A stretch of 64,000 nucleotides of DNA from Benincasa hispida (Eukaryota; Streptophyta; Magnoliopsida; Cucurbitales; Cucurbitaceae). Below the pieces are notes generated by a model. That model saw only the letters and a program-made list of their open reading frames with translations. It did no database searches and was not told the DNA's origin. Below are positions 28,546 to 40,520 of the stretch, piece by piece; within the stretch, counting starts at the first letter, position 1, and the number at the start of each line of letters is the position of its first letter. A program made the position numbers and the translations under genes. The DNA is taken from contig NC_052353.1 in assembly GCF_009727055.1 (NCBI RefSeq), forward strand, positions 64,561,868-64,625,867, read 5' to 3'.

Positions 28546-30789
28546 TGAAGGAACTCTTAAACAAGAGTATCCATGAGCGTGTTCAAATCTTTCCTATTTC
28601 ATTGTGACTGAATTATCGCACACAAATTCTAATAAATAGGTATGTAATTCCACACTAATTATAGGCATGCTTTCATAAATAAATAACAAAAGATTGAGTA
28701 AACATACTAGTTGAAGACCATCTTCACTTCGAACTCAATCCAGTGGAAGCAAACCCTCTACGGTCTTTATCGCCCAGCAAACAGTCGCCTAGCAGCACGA
28801 TCGTCTACACGAATGGAAACACACGAACAAGCAGCAATCGGGGACGACACCACCACTTAGAGCCCTTGGTATTCTTAGAGTGAGAACCCAAAGAGTGGAC
28901 TTTGATGGAATTTATAGAGGAAGGAGGAAAGGGAGGATCGTGTAGAACGACAAAGCAATTGGGAGAAAGCTATCGTATAGCGGGTGCTTGTCGCTTAAAG
29001 AAAGGTACACGATCGTGTAGGTTTTACTAAGCGATTGTCTAGTAATTAGTAAGCGATCGTTTAGAAAACTCGGCGCGCTAAACGATCATTTAGAGAACGC
29101 GTGCGATCGTTTAGTACGTGAGGTGTGCGATCGTTTAAGTGATAAGGCGCTATCGTATAGGCTCTCAACTAAGCGATCAGAATGTTTCTACACCTTGAGC
29201 GATTTTTTTCGAACTCTTTGCAAAAAATGAAACCAATTTTCATTTTATTCTTCAGTTACAATAACCGAAAATGATTTTCCCACTAATGCACGATTTAAGA
29301 GAAATTTCTGACCAATTATCACATAACCAACCAATTAATTAATAAATGAATATAATCATATTATATTCTTAACCTATAGTTTGATATCATATATCTACTA
29401 TAGTAATTTCTCATCTACTTGATATAAATCATATTTATATCTAATTTCTTCCACAATAATATATCTCATACATTTAGTCAATTATATCATATATAATTAA
29501 CGAGTTCAATTATATCATATATAATCGAACTCTCTCTTGTCAATTTGAACATTTCAAACTGACCCAAAAACTGATTCTCGACTTCATCTAAGCTACCTAT
29601 AGGACCTTATAGACCCGTGGCTTGAAATTTCAACGGTACGTGAATAGCTGACTAAGCTCTTTAGCCACAAGATCCACCACCCGTTAACTGCCAGACATTC
29701 CACTAAAGACTAACAGTTGAACACTTCTTACCACATATATATTTCTGTGTCCATCGGATATAACCAATCATGAGTATGATGACCCTTCCCAGATGCGCGT
29801 AAGTATAGCTGGACCAATTTACCCTTTTGCCCCTGTAGTTACATCTCACTCCTTAAGTACTACTGATTTCTCTAATGAACAATATAACATAGTCCAACTA
29901 TGTGTGAATACCCTGTCTCTTATACACATCTAGATGTGTATAAGAGACAGCTAGTGAAGTGAAGTCTCTGTCATGAACGATGTTATATAACAAGACGTTA
30001 ACACTTTGTGGTCAGGTCTTATACAAACTCTTTGTATAGGATGCCCCCGCTCGCATGTCCTCTACACGAATGATCAGGATTAGACCATCTGTGACCTGTC
30101 TCTTATACACATCTAGATGTGTATAAGAGACAGCTACTTACCCCTACCTCGGAGAAGGAGTGAATTCCATCTTGTGTAGCTGAGTTTCCAGCTTCCAAAT
30201 CAGACTAATCCCCAAAATAGTAGGTTTGAGTCGACGAGCTGGCCACTCGCACCCATATAAATCAAAGGACCGCTTTCAATGGTAGGAGTTCCCAACTCAC
30301 TCAGGATTGAGGTCATGTTATCTATGATCATCCTAGTGAAGTGAAGTCTCTGTCATGAACGATGTTATATAACAAGACGTTAACACTTTGTGGTCAGGTC
30401 TTATACAAACTCTTTGTATAGGATGCCCCCGCTCGCATGTCCTCTACACGAATGATCAGGATTAGACCATCTGTGACAAGTCACAACACTTATGACCATT
30501 CTACAAAGCGGGCCGCATCCATAGGTTTCCCTCCTATATTCATATACTACAGACCATTTTGGTTATCACATAAGACATGATCCACTTGTGTGGTGCACCA
30601 CATACATGCTTAAGTTACATACAGATAACAAGGGATTTTATATTTATTGGTTTGTGGTAAAGCAAATAAAGCAAACAATTGAGCAAAAATAAGAAGTGAA
30701 GTAAAATATCATATATTATACATCACAAACGTTCGTATAAACTATTTACAAACTACAGGACACGAGACTTTAGGGCATCAACCCCAACA
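28546..30789 (-). mobile_element. solo copia LTR with near-perfect target duplication
   Basis: The same family as 22378-24429, same strand, ends TGTTGGGGTTGATGCCC (at 30789) and ...gagttccttca (at 28546). Flanks are caaac (28541-28545) and cgaac (30790-30794), a 5 bp duplication differing by one CpG-to-CpA change. The sister LTR has no insertion at the matching place near 22105. The interior is disturbed by a sequencing-adapter artefact at 29913-30133. The part at 28960-29190 is dense in cgatcgtttag-type motifs. Confidence 0.88.
29913..30133. other. assembly artefact: two Nextera mate-pair adapters around a false duplication
   Basis: Positions 29913-29950 and 30096-30133 are each a 38 bp palindrome made of ctgtctcttatacacatct and agatgtgtataagagacag joined tail to tail. 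These are Tn5 mosaic-end sequences in the arrangement left by the Nextera mate-pair junction adapter. The 145 bp between them (29951-30095) is the same as 30333-30477. About 100 bp of real LTR sequence, as seen in the sister copy near 23690-23755, appears to have been replaced. Confidence 0.98.
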
Positions 30790-31292
30790 CGAACTCCATA
30801 TGAAATTTTGTCTCCATTTCTAAAAATGAAAGAAATCTATTTACACTCGTAGGTGTAGCGTTGCGACTCTGAGGATAGTGTTGCAATGCTATTACACAAA
30901 AAAGCCAAGAAGTGCGACGCTGGCGTGACGCTCGGTTGTGTAAGGCATACACAAACATTTTCTTTAATATCCGTAGCGTTGTGACGTTGTTAGGTAGGTT
31001 GCGACGCTATCCTGTATGACCGAATTAAATATACTATTGCCTTTCAGTGTTGCTCAACACTGGTTGGAGGGTCGCGACACTGCTTCTAGTGGCAATTTGG
31101 TAAACATTTTGATTTCCTTCAATTATGTTGATTTCTTGGTCCTTTTTGCTCATTTTTAATCCAAATTTCTTGTAATGACTCTAAAATGCTCTCGAGAGTC
31201 TTTTACCTGTAAAATTGACATTTAAAGCAAACAAATAACATAACATTGAGGGATTTAACATTAAGAACATAACTTTTTTCAAGACCTATCGA

Positions 31293-33479
31293 CCACTGAG
31301 GTTTGCATTTCTCTACCATGGAATTATTTTTTACCATAATTGTTCTCCAATTTTCAGGCCTTTGTGGTATGAAAATGTATAAAATTCATTCCTTTCTGGT
31401 CTTGATTATGAATTTTCTTAGCTTAATTGAGTAACCTATTCATTTTCTCTAAGATTTTAGTTAAAACTCTGAAGTAATTTATATAAGACCTACTAAATGC
31501 TTAAATTTTGTTACGTAATTGTGGGTAAATCAAATAGCGACTTAAGTAATTGAGTAAATTTGGGAAAAATTATCTCCTTGGAATATTTTCCTTCTCCGTA
31601 TCAATTCATATGACAACTTGAATTAGAATTATGTTAGAATTGATAGAATACAGAAAAGAAAAAAGGAGATTGACTCTTTTCAATTCATATGTTAGTTAGA
31701 ATTTCGTTATGATTCTTTTCTCTTCCATTTTGTAGTTTTCTATATATAATAAAAAGAAAAGAAATAGAAGAGGAGAGTGAAAGAGAATGAAATCTTGTAA
31801 GTGAGGAAGAGGGGATACATATCTGAAAAACTCTTTGTGATAACCATATTTTTATGAATCTTGAATAAAAATTCCCATGGTTGATCTTGGAGTGGATGTA
31901 GGCTCAATGAGCTGAACCACTATAATTCCTGCATCAGTTTTCTTACCTTTCTTTCTTGATAGAAATCACTTTATTCAATTATCTTACATTTTCAATTTCC
32001 TCTTTTATTTTCTCTTCAATTTGCACAAAAGGAAGAAATCTTTTTAGTTTGAGTTTGCATGTAATCTAAAGGGAAGAGAGGTAATTAGAATCAGAAATAA
32101 TTCTTTTGTTTACTAAGTGTTGAAATTTAGCTACCAAGTGTTGAATGACACGTGTGAAACCTTTCTTTTTGGTTTACATGAACATTTTTGTTACATAAGT
32201 TTAATGTGAAACATTGTTGAAGTCTAATTTGACCATGTTTGTCTACAATTAAGGTTCAATATAGAAACGCCCCCATCTTAAAATCTGCGATTGAAGCCTT
32301 AGTGTTACTTGCCTGCTTTTTAAGATTTTTTTAACGGTCAATTGGGTATTTGAACAAAAATTCACTATTTTAGAGTCAATTGGATATTTGATTAATTGAA
32401 AGAAAATAAAAAACCAAAAAAAAAAAAAAAAGAAAAGGGGGGAAGAAATACATGGATTTTTATGGATATTTGAGGAAGATCCATGGTTCAAAAAAAATTA
32501 AAATACATAAGGGGAATTAATTCTCTGTGATGACTTTTCTTATAAGTGATTGCATATAATGAAAATTAATTTAGCATTTTTTTTATGAGGAAACAAGTAT
32601 GGTGTTTCATTTTTAGAATAAAATTAATTTGAAATGAATTTTGACTAAATCATCCCACTAATGACATGATTTAAGGGAATTGAAAAAAAATTCAGTATAT
32701 TGACTTTTCATTTTGTGTTGAGTAAATTAGTGGAGTGATTAATGTTGGTTGTTAGACATGGTTTTTGTTTTGGAAAATGAGGAATTTACAGCGACACAAT
32801 ATCTATAATGTGGTCTAATAGTTGTTGATCATCAAATATGATGAATTTAAGCTAACGATATTTCAAATTTTTATATATGGTATGAGAATTAAGAAATTTT
32901 ATTCCATCGTTACATTTAAGAATGATATTCATATTTATTTGATTAGTATATATTATAACATTTCATGAGTAGTAAATGATATGTCTAATAAGAAAATAAT
33001 AATATTATTGTTATTGGATTGTTTTCCATACCTTAAATTGGATGTTATTATGATTTACTTGAGCATGTCTATTAGCATGTTAGCATGAATGGAAATAATA
33101 TTCCATATGTGTTATATTTGACAAAGTTTATACATAATTAAATTGTCATGTTTGGTCATTAATTTTCATGAAGTTAAAAGGTATTATTATTACTTTTAAA
33201 TTGAGTGTGACCCTATAACATTATTTTGATTATCACCTACCTTATTTGCAGTATGAAAATATGAAAATCCATCATTTTTATGTGGAAGCTTGTAAAATTG
33301 ATGGTAATTTGAGATATTGTCTAAGCTATAAAATATGTGGATGTTTTATAAGGACTTTTCATGGATGTATAAGTTAGAACAACTATCTCTATTGGTATGA
33401 GGCTTTTTGGGGTCAAACCCAAATGCAAAGCCATGAGGGTTTTTGTGAAGATATTTGGAGAGTTATTATTCCTAATAAG
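31293..33479. other. intergenic; possible old copia LTR
   Basis: No gene seen. The part 31600-31960 looks like a decayed copia LTR and leader: a TATA-like tatatataataaaa near 31741, then gtggatgtaggctcaatgag followed by ctgaaccac near 31894-31923, a phrase shape common at the ends of copia LTRs. Boundaries cannot be set. Confidence 0.35.
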
Positions 33480-33492
33480 TGGTATCAGAGTC
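33480..33492 (+). promoter_or_regulatory. retroelement primer-binding site, tRNA-Met type
   Basis: TGGTATCAGAGTC is almost the canonical complement of the initiator tRNA-Met 3' end (tggtatcagagc) used by copia elements. No clear LTR or gag follows, so this is the stump of a lost element. Confidence 0.6.
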
Positions 33493-33639
33493 GTCTCCTA
33501 GCTTAACCATGTTAATGTAAATTCTCATGTGTCGAACAAAGATGTAGTAGAGCCTCAACGTGAAAAGTATGTAAGGTTTGAGAGGAATTTAACAGATACT
33601 CGTACTAAAGACCTAATAATGGGAGTAATTCTAGAATTT

Positions 33640-33970
33640 TCAAAAGTATGAGACTCAAACCCTTACAATGGTCCATAGTCCTTTATTGGTCTATTGTGAT
33701 AGACTTGATGGTTCATAGCCCTTTATTTGGGCAGTCCTAGTATGAACTTGATGGATAGAACTAAAACCTTTAAATTCCATAGTCATTTTTTTGGGGTGTC
33801 TTGTTATGGACTTGATGGAAAGTTGCAAAATCTTCAAAACTCTATTTTTGAATGGTTTGTCTTTGAAAGACTCGATGAAGTTGGCCTTAGTATGGACTAG
33901 ATGTGAAGTCTTCATAGCTCAGTTTTTTAGTAGTCTATTGCGATGTACTTGATGAAGCAATAAACGTGAA
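33640..33970 (+). repeat. degenerate tandem repeat (gacttgatgg unit)
   Basis: Phrases of the form ccatagtcctttatttgg...agtctattgtgatagacttgatgg recur about five or six times with spacing of roughly 60-70 bp (for example near 33703, 33748, 33811, 33873 and 33943). Units are diverged in both length and sequence. It lies in the interior of the vanished retroelement whose primer site is at 33480. Confidence 0.55.
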
Positions 33971-34305
33971 TGTGAATATGTGGTCGCCTTTTATGAAAAA
34001 GATTTAAGGGTCTTTTTCTAGAATTTTCACGTTGACCTAAGGTTCATTGTGCATGACCTTAATAGCACACCTTTATCATCGCATAATCAATAAAAATTTA
34101 AGGAGAAAACGTGTTGTAAGGATCTCAACAACAGTTATTGAAAGTTCAAGAGGTAACTTACTCTCTTTAATAAAGTTGTTGCCCTATTTCACTATGCATT
34201 AATTCAAATCGTCAGGATATTGATGTTTAAGTTTATTCTCCTATATTTGCTAAGATAATAACTTATTGTTTTTCTAATTGCCAGTCATTCCTAAGGGACT
34301 GTTTC

Positions 34306-34752
34306 GAATGACTAGTCAATTAGTCATTTGTTGGAATGACTTGTCATAAAATTAGCCAAAAAATTCTAAATGCATTTTCATATTTAATTTAAATTTAAAA
34401 ACAATTTTTTTAAATTTAATTTAGATATGAAACAGTTTTTTTTTTATTTAATTTGGAATTTTTTTTGTTTGATCCTTATAAAAAGAAAAATGGTTGTTTT
34501 AGTCCTTAAGGTGAAATTTGAGTTTTAGCTTATTTCCCTCTATTTTAATGATTTAATTATGAGCAAAATTTTTACTCTATTTCAATCCTTCTTCGACGAG
34601 TGCACGTCTAAGAAGGATATTATGTTAACCTTGTGAAGCAATCGACTTATGGCAATTAACACTGAGGTCAAGCTGATTTTACCTTCAAGGTAGTAATTTC
34701 TACGACACAACAATTAAGATCTAGAATTGAATTTTTTGATGCTCCATTTTTA
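34306..34752 (+). repeat. dispersed repeat, copy 2
   Basis: It matches 20658-21132 in the same orientation from gaatgactagtc to catttttaac. It is shorter by small indels. No coding capacity. Confidence 0.7.
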
Positions 34753-36836
34753 ACACATCTTACACTCCCCCTTCTCTATAGTAAATTATCTATAGCCTTA
34801 TCATTTAAAAAAAAAAAAAAAAATCGAAATACCATTTGGGGTTTTCATTCAATACATGTGATGTAGGATCCAAATATTGAGTTATGCTCAATTGATAAAT
34901 AATTATTTTTCGTCTTTCAAATATCTAGATATAGTATTTATACTTTTAATTAATGTTAACATTTAGAATTAGTAATTACTCGCCACCAATAATTTAGTCG
35001 ATTTTGATAAGCGTGGCTAGTTTAACCTTCACTTAATCATCCACTAATTTCAACACAAAAAAAAAAAAAAAAGTAAAAATGTTTGTAAACCAACTCATTT
35101 TAATAAATATCAAATTTTGTATAAATTTAAGTTGATTGGTACACAAATTAACCACGGACTAAAATTTTACCAAAAATAACAAATTTAGCTCTCATGTTAC
35201 TTTTCTTTTCAATACAATCGAATTTTGTATCATACCTATGTTTTGTAATTCAAAACATTTTTAATGATTTTTTTAAAAGAATATATTAGTTTCATAATGA
35301 TCAATTATTTCAAACTGCACCTTCTTGGCGAGGATGTGAAAAGAAATGAGAGATAAGAGATAAGAGAAAGATAAAAAGAAATTATATATATAATATATAT
35401 ATATAAAGGTTTGAGATGAAGGTTAAAAGAGAGAGGAAGAGCAAGTGGTGCAAAGTAAATAAAAATGATGTTTTAATCTAAGGAACAAGAAATGAGAATG
35501 AGACTTATCATTTATTTCATAATAATGAAGAATGTGAATGTAATTGTTTCTTCTAATTCAGAAGTTTTTTAACGGTGTGATAATTTAGGGTCGGTTTGGT
35601 AGAGAATTAAGATGTTTCAGATTCATTAAATATGTTTGATAAATAATTCGAATTCTATTTCTGAAAACTGTTTTCAGATTCAATGATCCAAACAGATAAC
35701 AACATTTTCATGTTTTTATATATCCAAATTTTGAATTTTAAATTTTAAAATGCATAAGTATATTAAATAAAACAAAAACATATAAAAATACAATATATCA
35801 TATTATAAACTCATTTCATTTTTTTAAAAAAATATAATATGTATTATATAATGTAATATAAATTATATATGATTACTAAATTATATATCTATAACTTTCT
35901 TTTTAACATAAATCATATTCACAAATAAATTTATAATGGTTTGTTGTCAACTAAATATTAGTAGATAACTACAATTATAGTATCAAACATATTTTAAATA
36001 ATTGTTTAAATTAAAATATAATTTCTAAATCTACTACTAAATAAATTTATGAAAATATGGAATACAACTCTATTTTGATTTGAATTCTCTATTTTCATGA
36101 GTTACTAGTGTACTTTTGTTTTATTGTTTCCTTTCATATACCTTTTAATGGATAATATTACTTTTTGCCCCAAAATAACTTTCTTTCTATTTTCATTCAT
36201 TTTCGAAATTATAATTAGTTTATTTAACCCAAATGGTGAAATCTAATTGTTGTTGGCTTAAGTTCATTGAGATAATTCTAATTTTTTTTTTATCACTGTG
36301 AAATGGACTACTATAAATAATTATTAGAACGTATTATTCTTTAATTTTCAACCATTTATTTATGTACTTTTAAAGTTAAAATATCATTTTAGTTTCTATA
36401 CGTTGATATTTATTCCATTTTGATTCCTTCATTAAATTAAAATAAAAAACGAGTTGAATTGAAAATAAAAATAATAAAGTAATATAAAGTATGATAGAAA
36501 ATTAAAAAGGAAACTTAAAAATCATTCTTTTAAAAAACTTTTCAATTCCTCCCTTCCCCTCTTTTTTCTTCATCTTCATCTTCTCCCCCACTCTTTCTCA
36601 CTTCCACTTCTTCCTTTTTTTTTTCATTCCCTCATTTTCTTTCTTCTTCTCCGACACCAACAAGCCGTATTGACATCGTAGAGGATTTCTTTAAGTTGTC
36701 GACGTACCCTTTATAATGAAAGAGATCAAGTCGTAATGTAGTTCATACAATTTTTTTTGGCGCCGTTCACATTTTAAGCTCATGCGGGCTAGGAGCATCA
36801 TGCAGTTTAGGCTCTTGCGATGAGGAGCTTCTTCAT
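34753..36836. other. AT-rich intergenic DNA
   Basis: No gene seen. It contains a TA microsatellite at about 35383-35404 and a pyrimidine-rich tract at 36540-36660, which on the - strand is polypurine and may mark the decayed 3' end of the adjoining gypsy element. Confidence 0.4.
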
Positions 36837-39349
36837 TTAAACTTCAGAAGCTCTTATTTCATCATGGTTTTGATTATCCTCTTCATTTGTAGAATTCGTC
36901 AATATGATGAGTTTTGGCTTCACTATCAAGGAATCTTTCGTACTTATGTCAACAGAAAATTTCCTCTTCATGCATGAAGGGACACAAGTGTGAATCTTTT
37001 CGTCGTTGTTTTCTTCATGGAATGAGGTTGGCTTCAAGATTTTCATCCTTCCTTTACGTCGATCGCTTGTTGTCTTGAGATGATCAAAAGCAGATACTGG
37101 AGGTTGATCTTTCTTTGATGTGGACGTACTTAGCCTTTTGAAGGCTGAAGTTCGAGCAGAAGTAGTCGTTGGACATTGGTCTTCTTCTCCTACCGTGGCC
37201 ATACTCAATCTTTGAAAAACTGAAGATCGAGCACTTGAAAGCTTAATACGATCGAAGACAGAAGTTCTTTGCTTCATTTCTTCTAAGTCTTTGACTTCTT
37301 CAGCAGTCACATGATTGTTGTTGACTTCTACTATGCCGACAGTGTGACATGCAATAACTTCTTATACTTTCTCTGGATGATTATTGAGAAAGCTTATTGG
37401 GAGAAATTCTATCGAAATTGACGGCCGTCGGAATTGAGTGAAGTCTTTGTCTTCTTTCTTAGTAGGCTTAGGCTTCTGTATCATCTTTTTACCTTTTTTT
37501 ATTATGAGTCTTGTTTCTTCTTCTATAGCTTCGATAGGAACGCAACTCTTTTTGGGTGGAGTTTGGTTGTCTTCTCTTTCGATGAGTCACTATTATCCAC
37601 CTTTCGTTGTCATCTTCAAAAAGCTCATCTTTCTTTTTGGAATTTGCTGTTTGAATCTCTTGTTGGAACCGAACAACTATAGGCTCGAATTCTCCAAACT
37701 AGATCGGACTTTGTCTTTGAGTATGGGACACAGACAGTATTGGAACATTTGAAGTCACCACTATTGTAGCGTGATTTGTCTGAGCTACTTCATCCAAATC
37801 TAGCTCAATCTTCTTTTCACGAGCTAACTTCATAATTCGTTCCTTCAGCACGAAACACCTTTCATCTGGGTGACTAATGACCCGATGATACTTGCAGTAG
37901 TTAGGATCATCTATTTTTCCTTTTTGTTCTAGTCGCTTGCATTCCGATAGCTGAATAAGTTGCTTCTCTAGTAGTTGCTCCAACATATCTGCCACATCAG
38001 AGTCAGGGAATGGATAAACCTTCTCTTGTCGCTTTTTAAGAGTTGGACGACGCTTTTCGTCCTCATTGTGCCTTCTTTCAAATTTTGTTTGTTTTTCCTT
38101 TGGAAGAAAATTTCAGTGGGGTCACATGAACGACCATAGATTCTTTTGTGGCATTACCCACGATCTTTTCAGTGCCCTTGGCATCATTTTTGTATTTTCT
38201 CCCTTTAAAGACTAGGAAATCTTTAGTTCCCCTATTGGCAATGCTCAGCTCCATATCATGAGCGCATGTTGCCAGCTTCTCAAACGTACGAGGTTTTATC
38301 CCTTGTAGGATGTAGAGAAGTTCCCAATGCATACCCTGCGTGCACATTTCCACAGCAGATAACTCGGTGAGTCGATCTTTTCAATCCAGACTCAGAGCTC
38401 TCCATCGATTAATGTAGTCGACGACTAGTTCCCCTTTTCATTGTTTGGAGTTTGTCAGCTCCATCATGCTGACGGTGCGTCTGGTGCTATGGAAGCGATT
38501 CAAGAATTTTCTTTCAAGTTGCTTCCAGCTATCAATCACCTCAGGCTCTAAGTCTGTGTACCAGTCAAAAGCGTTCCCTTTGAGGGTTCTGACGAACTGT
38601 TTGACCAGTAGATCTCCTCTTGTTCCCACATTTTTGCATGTTTCTACGAAGTGGGCGATGTGTTGCTTTGGGTTGCCCTTTCCGTCAAATTGTTGGAACT
38701 TTGGGGGCTGATATCTAGTAGGCATTCTCAGGTTGTCGATCCTCTGAGTGTATGACTTAGAATACATGAAGGAGGTTTGAGCCGGCCCTTCATATTGAGC
38801 TCTTATGGAGGTCATGATCATGTCTTGTAGTTATTGGACCGACAAAGAGGCCACCGAGGCTGATTGTTGCGATTGGATTTTTTGTAGCACGGTCTTCCCC
38901 TTGTCGATTGCTTTCATCGTGGGTGCTAGGCTTGATTGAGCAACCTTTCGAGACTGCATTTGTTTCTTCAGGGCAGCGATCTCGTGGTCTTGCTCCTCGA
39001 CGACTTTTATCAAGAAGTTAATCTTCCTTTCCATTTCAGCCATGGCCATTTCCGCCGTCATATCCGCCATCATGACAGAAATCACATCTGGTGGTGAATC
39101 TCTTTCCGGTCTGTCAGGTGCAAAAGTAGAGTTGTCGAACAAGGGGTTTTTCTTGATGACAACCCCACTTTGTGGGGATTCCATTATTTGTTTCAAGATG
39201 TCGTGGGTGATGGGGGAGCTTTTCTCTTGCTCTTGCGTGATTTCTTTTGAGCGGTCGCAGGTGACTGGTCCCTTGTATGAGCTATTTGCGGAGGAAGCTT
39301 TGGATGCCATCTTCTTAGGAGATTTAGATGCCATCTTCTTAGGCGCCAT
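36837..39349 (-). pseudogene. Ty3/gypsy gag, decayed
   Basis: Gag of a gypsy element of a type common in cucurbits (recognition from memory). The start ATG at 39349 opens with a Lys-rich MAPKKMASKSPKK. A coiled coil follows (MERKINFLIKVVEEQDHEI, about 39030). The retrotransposon gag domain is at 38440-38760, with PPKFQQFDGKGNPKQHIAHF and NAFDWYTDLEPEVIDSW. Next come DPNYCKYHRVISHPDERCFV near 37890 and a Ser/Arg-rich linker with repeated SVFQRLS and SAFKRLS near 37170. Stops near 38825, 38437, 38078 and 37698 break it. Protease, RT and integrase are absent: the next 170 bp are broken coding sequence and then AT-rich DNA. It is preceded by its primer site and 5' LTR. Confidence 0.85.
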
Positions 39350-39390
39350 TTGGCTTGTTTGAATGCTGAGAAAAAAATGAAAGGTAGAGA

Positions 39391-39410
39391 GGTCCCACCG
39401 GGCGTGCCAA
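39391..39410 (-). promoter_or_regulatory. primer-binding site of the Ty3/gypsy element
   Basis: On the - strand, ttggcacgcccggtgggacc follows the LTR end ...gcgaaca by two bases, the standard position for the primer site. The matching tRNA was not identified. Confidence 0.6.
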
Positions 39411-39412
39411 TT

Positions 39413-40520
39413 TGTTCGCACGAGATTTTTGGAGAAATGTGTTTCGTGGAGTTGAACTTGAGTTGGTGTTGATGTTGGAGTTGATTTGATGCGATGTGGT
39501 TCGATCTCTAATATTTGATCCTCTGTCAGTTGGGTGAATATGCTTGACTTGGAGAAGAAAAGCACCGAACGTTCTTGAAGTAGAAGTCTTGGAAGCTTGG
39601 AGTAGAAGTCTTGGAAGAGTATTTGTGTCTTCAAAGGTCTTCTACCTTATAGGAGTGCAACTTCGGGAGTCTTGAAAGCTTGAAGTAGAAGTCTTGGAAG
39701 AGTATTTGTATCTTCAAATGTCTTCTGCCTTATAGGAGTGCAGCTTCAGGAGTCTTGGAAACTTGAAGTAGAAGTCTTGGAAGAGTATTTGTGTCTTCAA
39801 AGGCCTTCTTCCTTATAGGAGTGCAGCTTCAGGAGTCTTGGAAGATTGAAGTAGAAGTCTTGGAAAAGTATTTGTGTCTTCAAAGATCTTCTGCCTTATA
39901 GGAGTGTAGCTTCAGGAGTTTTGGCATCTTGAAGTAGAAGTCTTGGAAGAGTATTTGTGTCTTCAAAGGTCTTCTGCCTTATTGGAGTGTAGCTTCAGGA
40001 GTCTTGAAAGCTTGGAGTAGAAGTCTTGGAAGAGTATTTGTGTCTTCAAAGGTCTTCTGCCTTATAAGAATGTAGCTTCAGAAGTCTTCAGGAGTCCTTT
40101 GCTTGTTAGTGAATTCTCTCTGGGTCTTCTGAGTGTAGAAAATGCTGCTCTTACAAATGAAGAGAACTTCTCTATTTATAGAGTTCTCAGGTGGGCTTCG
40201 TGCCTTGAATTGGTCTATGAGCCTGACCCTTGGGCTCAATTACTTGGTTTTGGTCTGATCTGGAATTTGGGTCCAATCAACTTTTTTTTTTTTTTTTTTT
40301 TTTTTTGTAGTTTGGACTTTAAGCCCAAATAGTAATATCAAATTGGACCAATTTAATCTCATCTGATTCATCCGCGTGACCTCATCGAAACTTATCTTCA
40401 ATTCAATTCGGGACATGTGTCAACTTCTAATTGGACCCAAAGTCAATGATTTAGAAATTCGTCATTAATTTAGCAAACGGCGTGGTGACTTGTGATTGGT
40501 CCAAAATTTCTCATTCAACA
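39413..40520 (-). repeat. 5' LTR of the Ty3/gypsy element
   Basis: Starts TGTTGAATGAGAAATTTTGG (at 40520) and ends ...tcgtgcgaaca (at 39413), 1108 bp with TG...CA ends. A TATA box on the - strand (tataaata, 40173-40180 on +) lies about 65 bp before the tandem-repeat block. It also contains a 28-base T run on + at about 40279-40306. No 3' LTR is present in the window. Confidence 0.8.
39601..40098. repeat. 83 bp minisatellite, six copies, inside the gypsy LTR
   Basis: Units start agtagaagtcttggaagagt at 39601, 39684, 39767, 39850, 39933 and 40016, each exactly 83 bp except the last, which is shortened. A partial unit lies at 39579-39600. Units differ at only a few positions (for example tcttctgcc, tcttctacc, ccttcttcc). 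The block lies downstream of the TATA box in transcript direction, so the repeat would be part of the RNA leader. Confidence 0.95.

Larger units (their letters stand above)
21257..31292 (-). mobile_element. non-autonomous gypsy-type LTR element with nested solo LTRs
   Basis: Two direct LTRs on the - strand (3' LTR 21257-24665, 5' LTR 27599-31292) enclose a 2.9 kb interior. CCACTG lies immediately outside both ends (21251-21256 and 31293-31298), consistent with a target duplication. Next to the 5' LTR is a primer site resembling the tRNA-Asp type (tggcgtcgttt... on the - strand), as used by Athila/Tat-like elements. The interior has no protease, RT, integrase or RNase H, only a broken gag-like coiled-coil frame, so it depends on a helper. 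Each LTR is interrupted by one copia solo LTR; without these the LTRs are about 1.35 and 1.45 kb. Confidence 0.75.
27599..31292 (-). repeat. 5' LTR of the non-autonomous gypsy element (split)
   Basis: Native parts are 27599-28545 and 30790-31292, split by a copia solo LTR. It matches the 3' LTR throughout, including the gtagcgttgcgac motifs (near 30857 here and 22170 there) and the end caagacctatc. CpG-to-CpA changes between the two copies (tcga versus tcaa at the tip) suggest age and methylation-driven decay. Confidence 0.75.

Noticed and set aside
29913..29950. Perfect 38 bp palindrome that might be a natural transposon end or terminator
   Set aside because: It is the known Tn5 mosaic-end pair of a sequencing library adapter and is associated with a false duplication.
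39042..39362. 106-residue + strand open frame
   Set aside because: Antisense to the gypsy gag.
39601..40098. Regularly spaced repeats that might be a CRISPR array
   Set aside because: Units are directly adjacent 83 bp tandem copies without unique spacers, inside an LTR of a plant genome.
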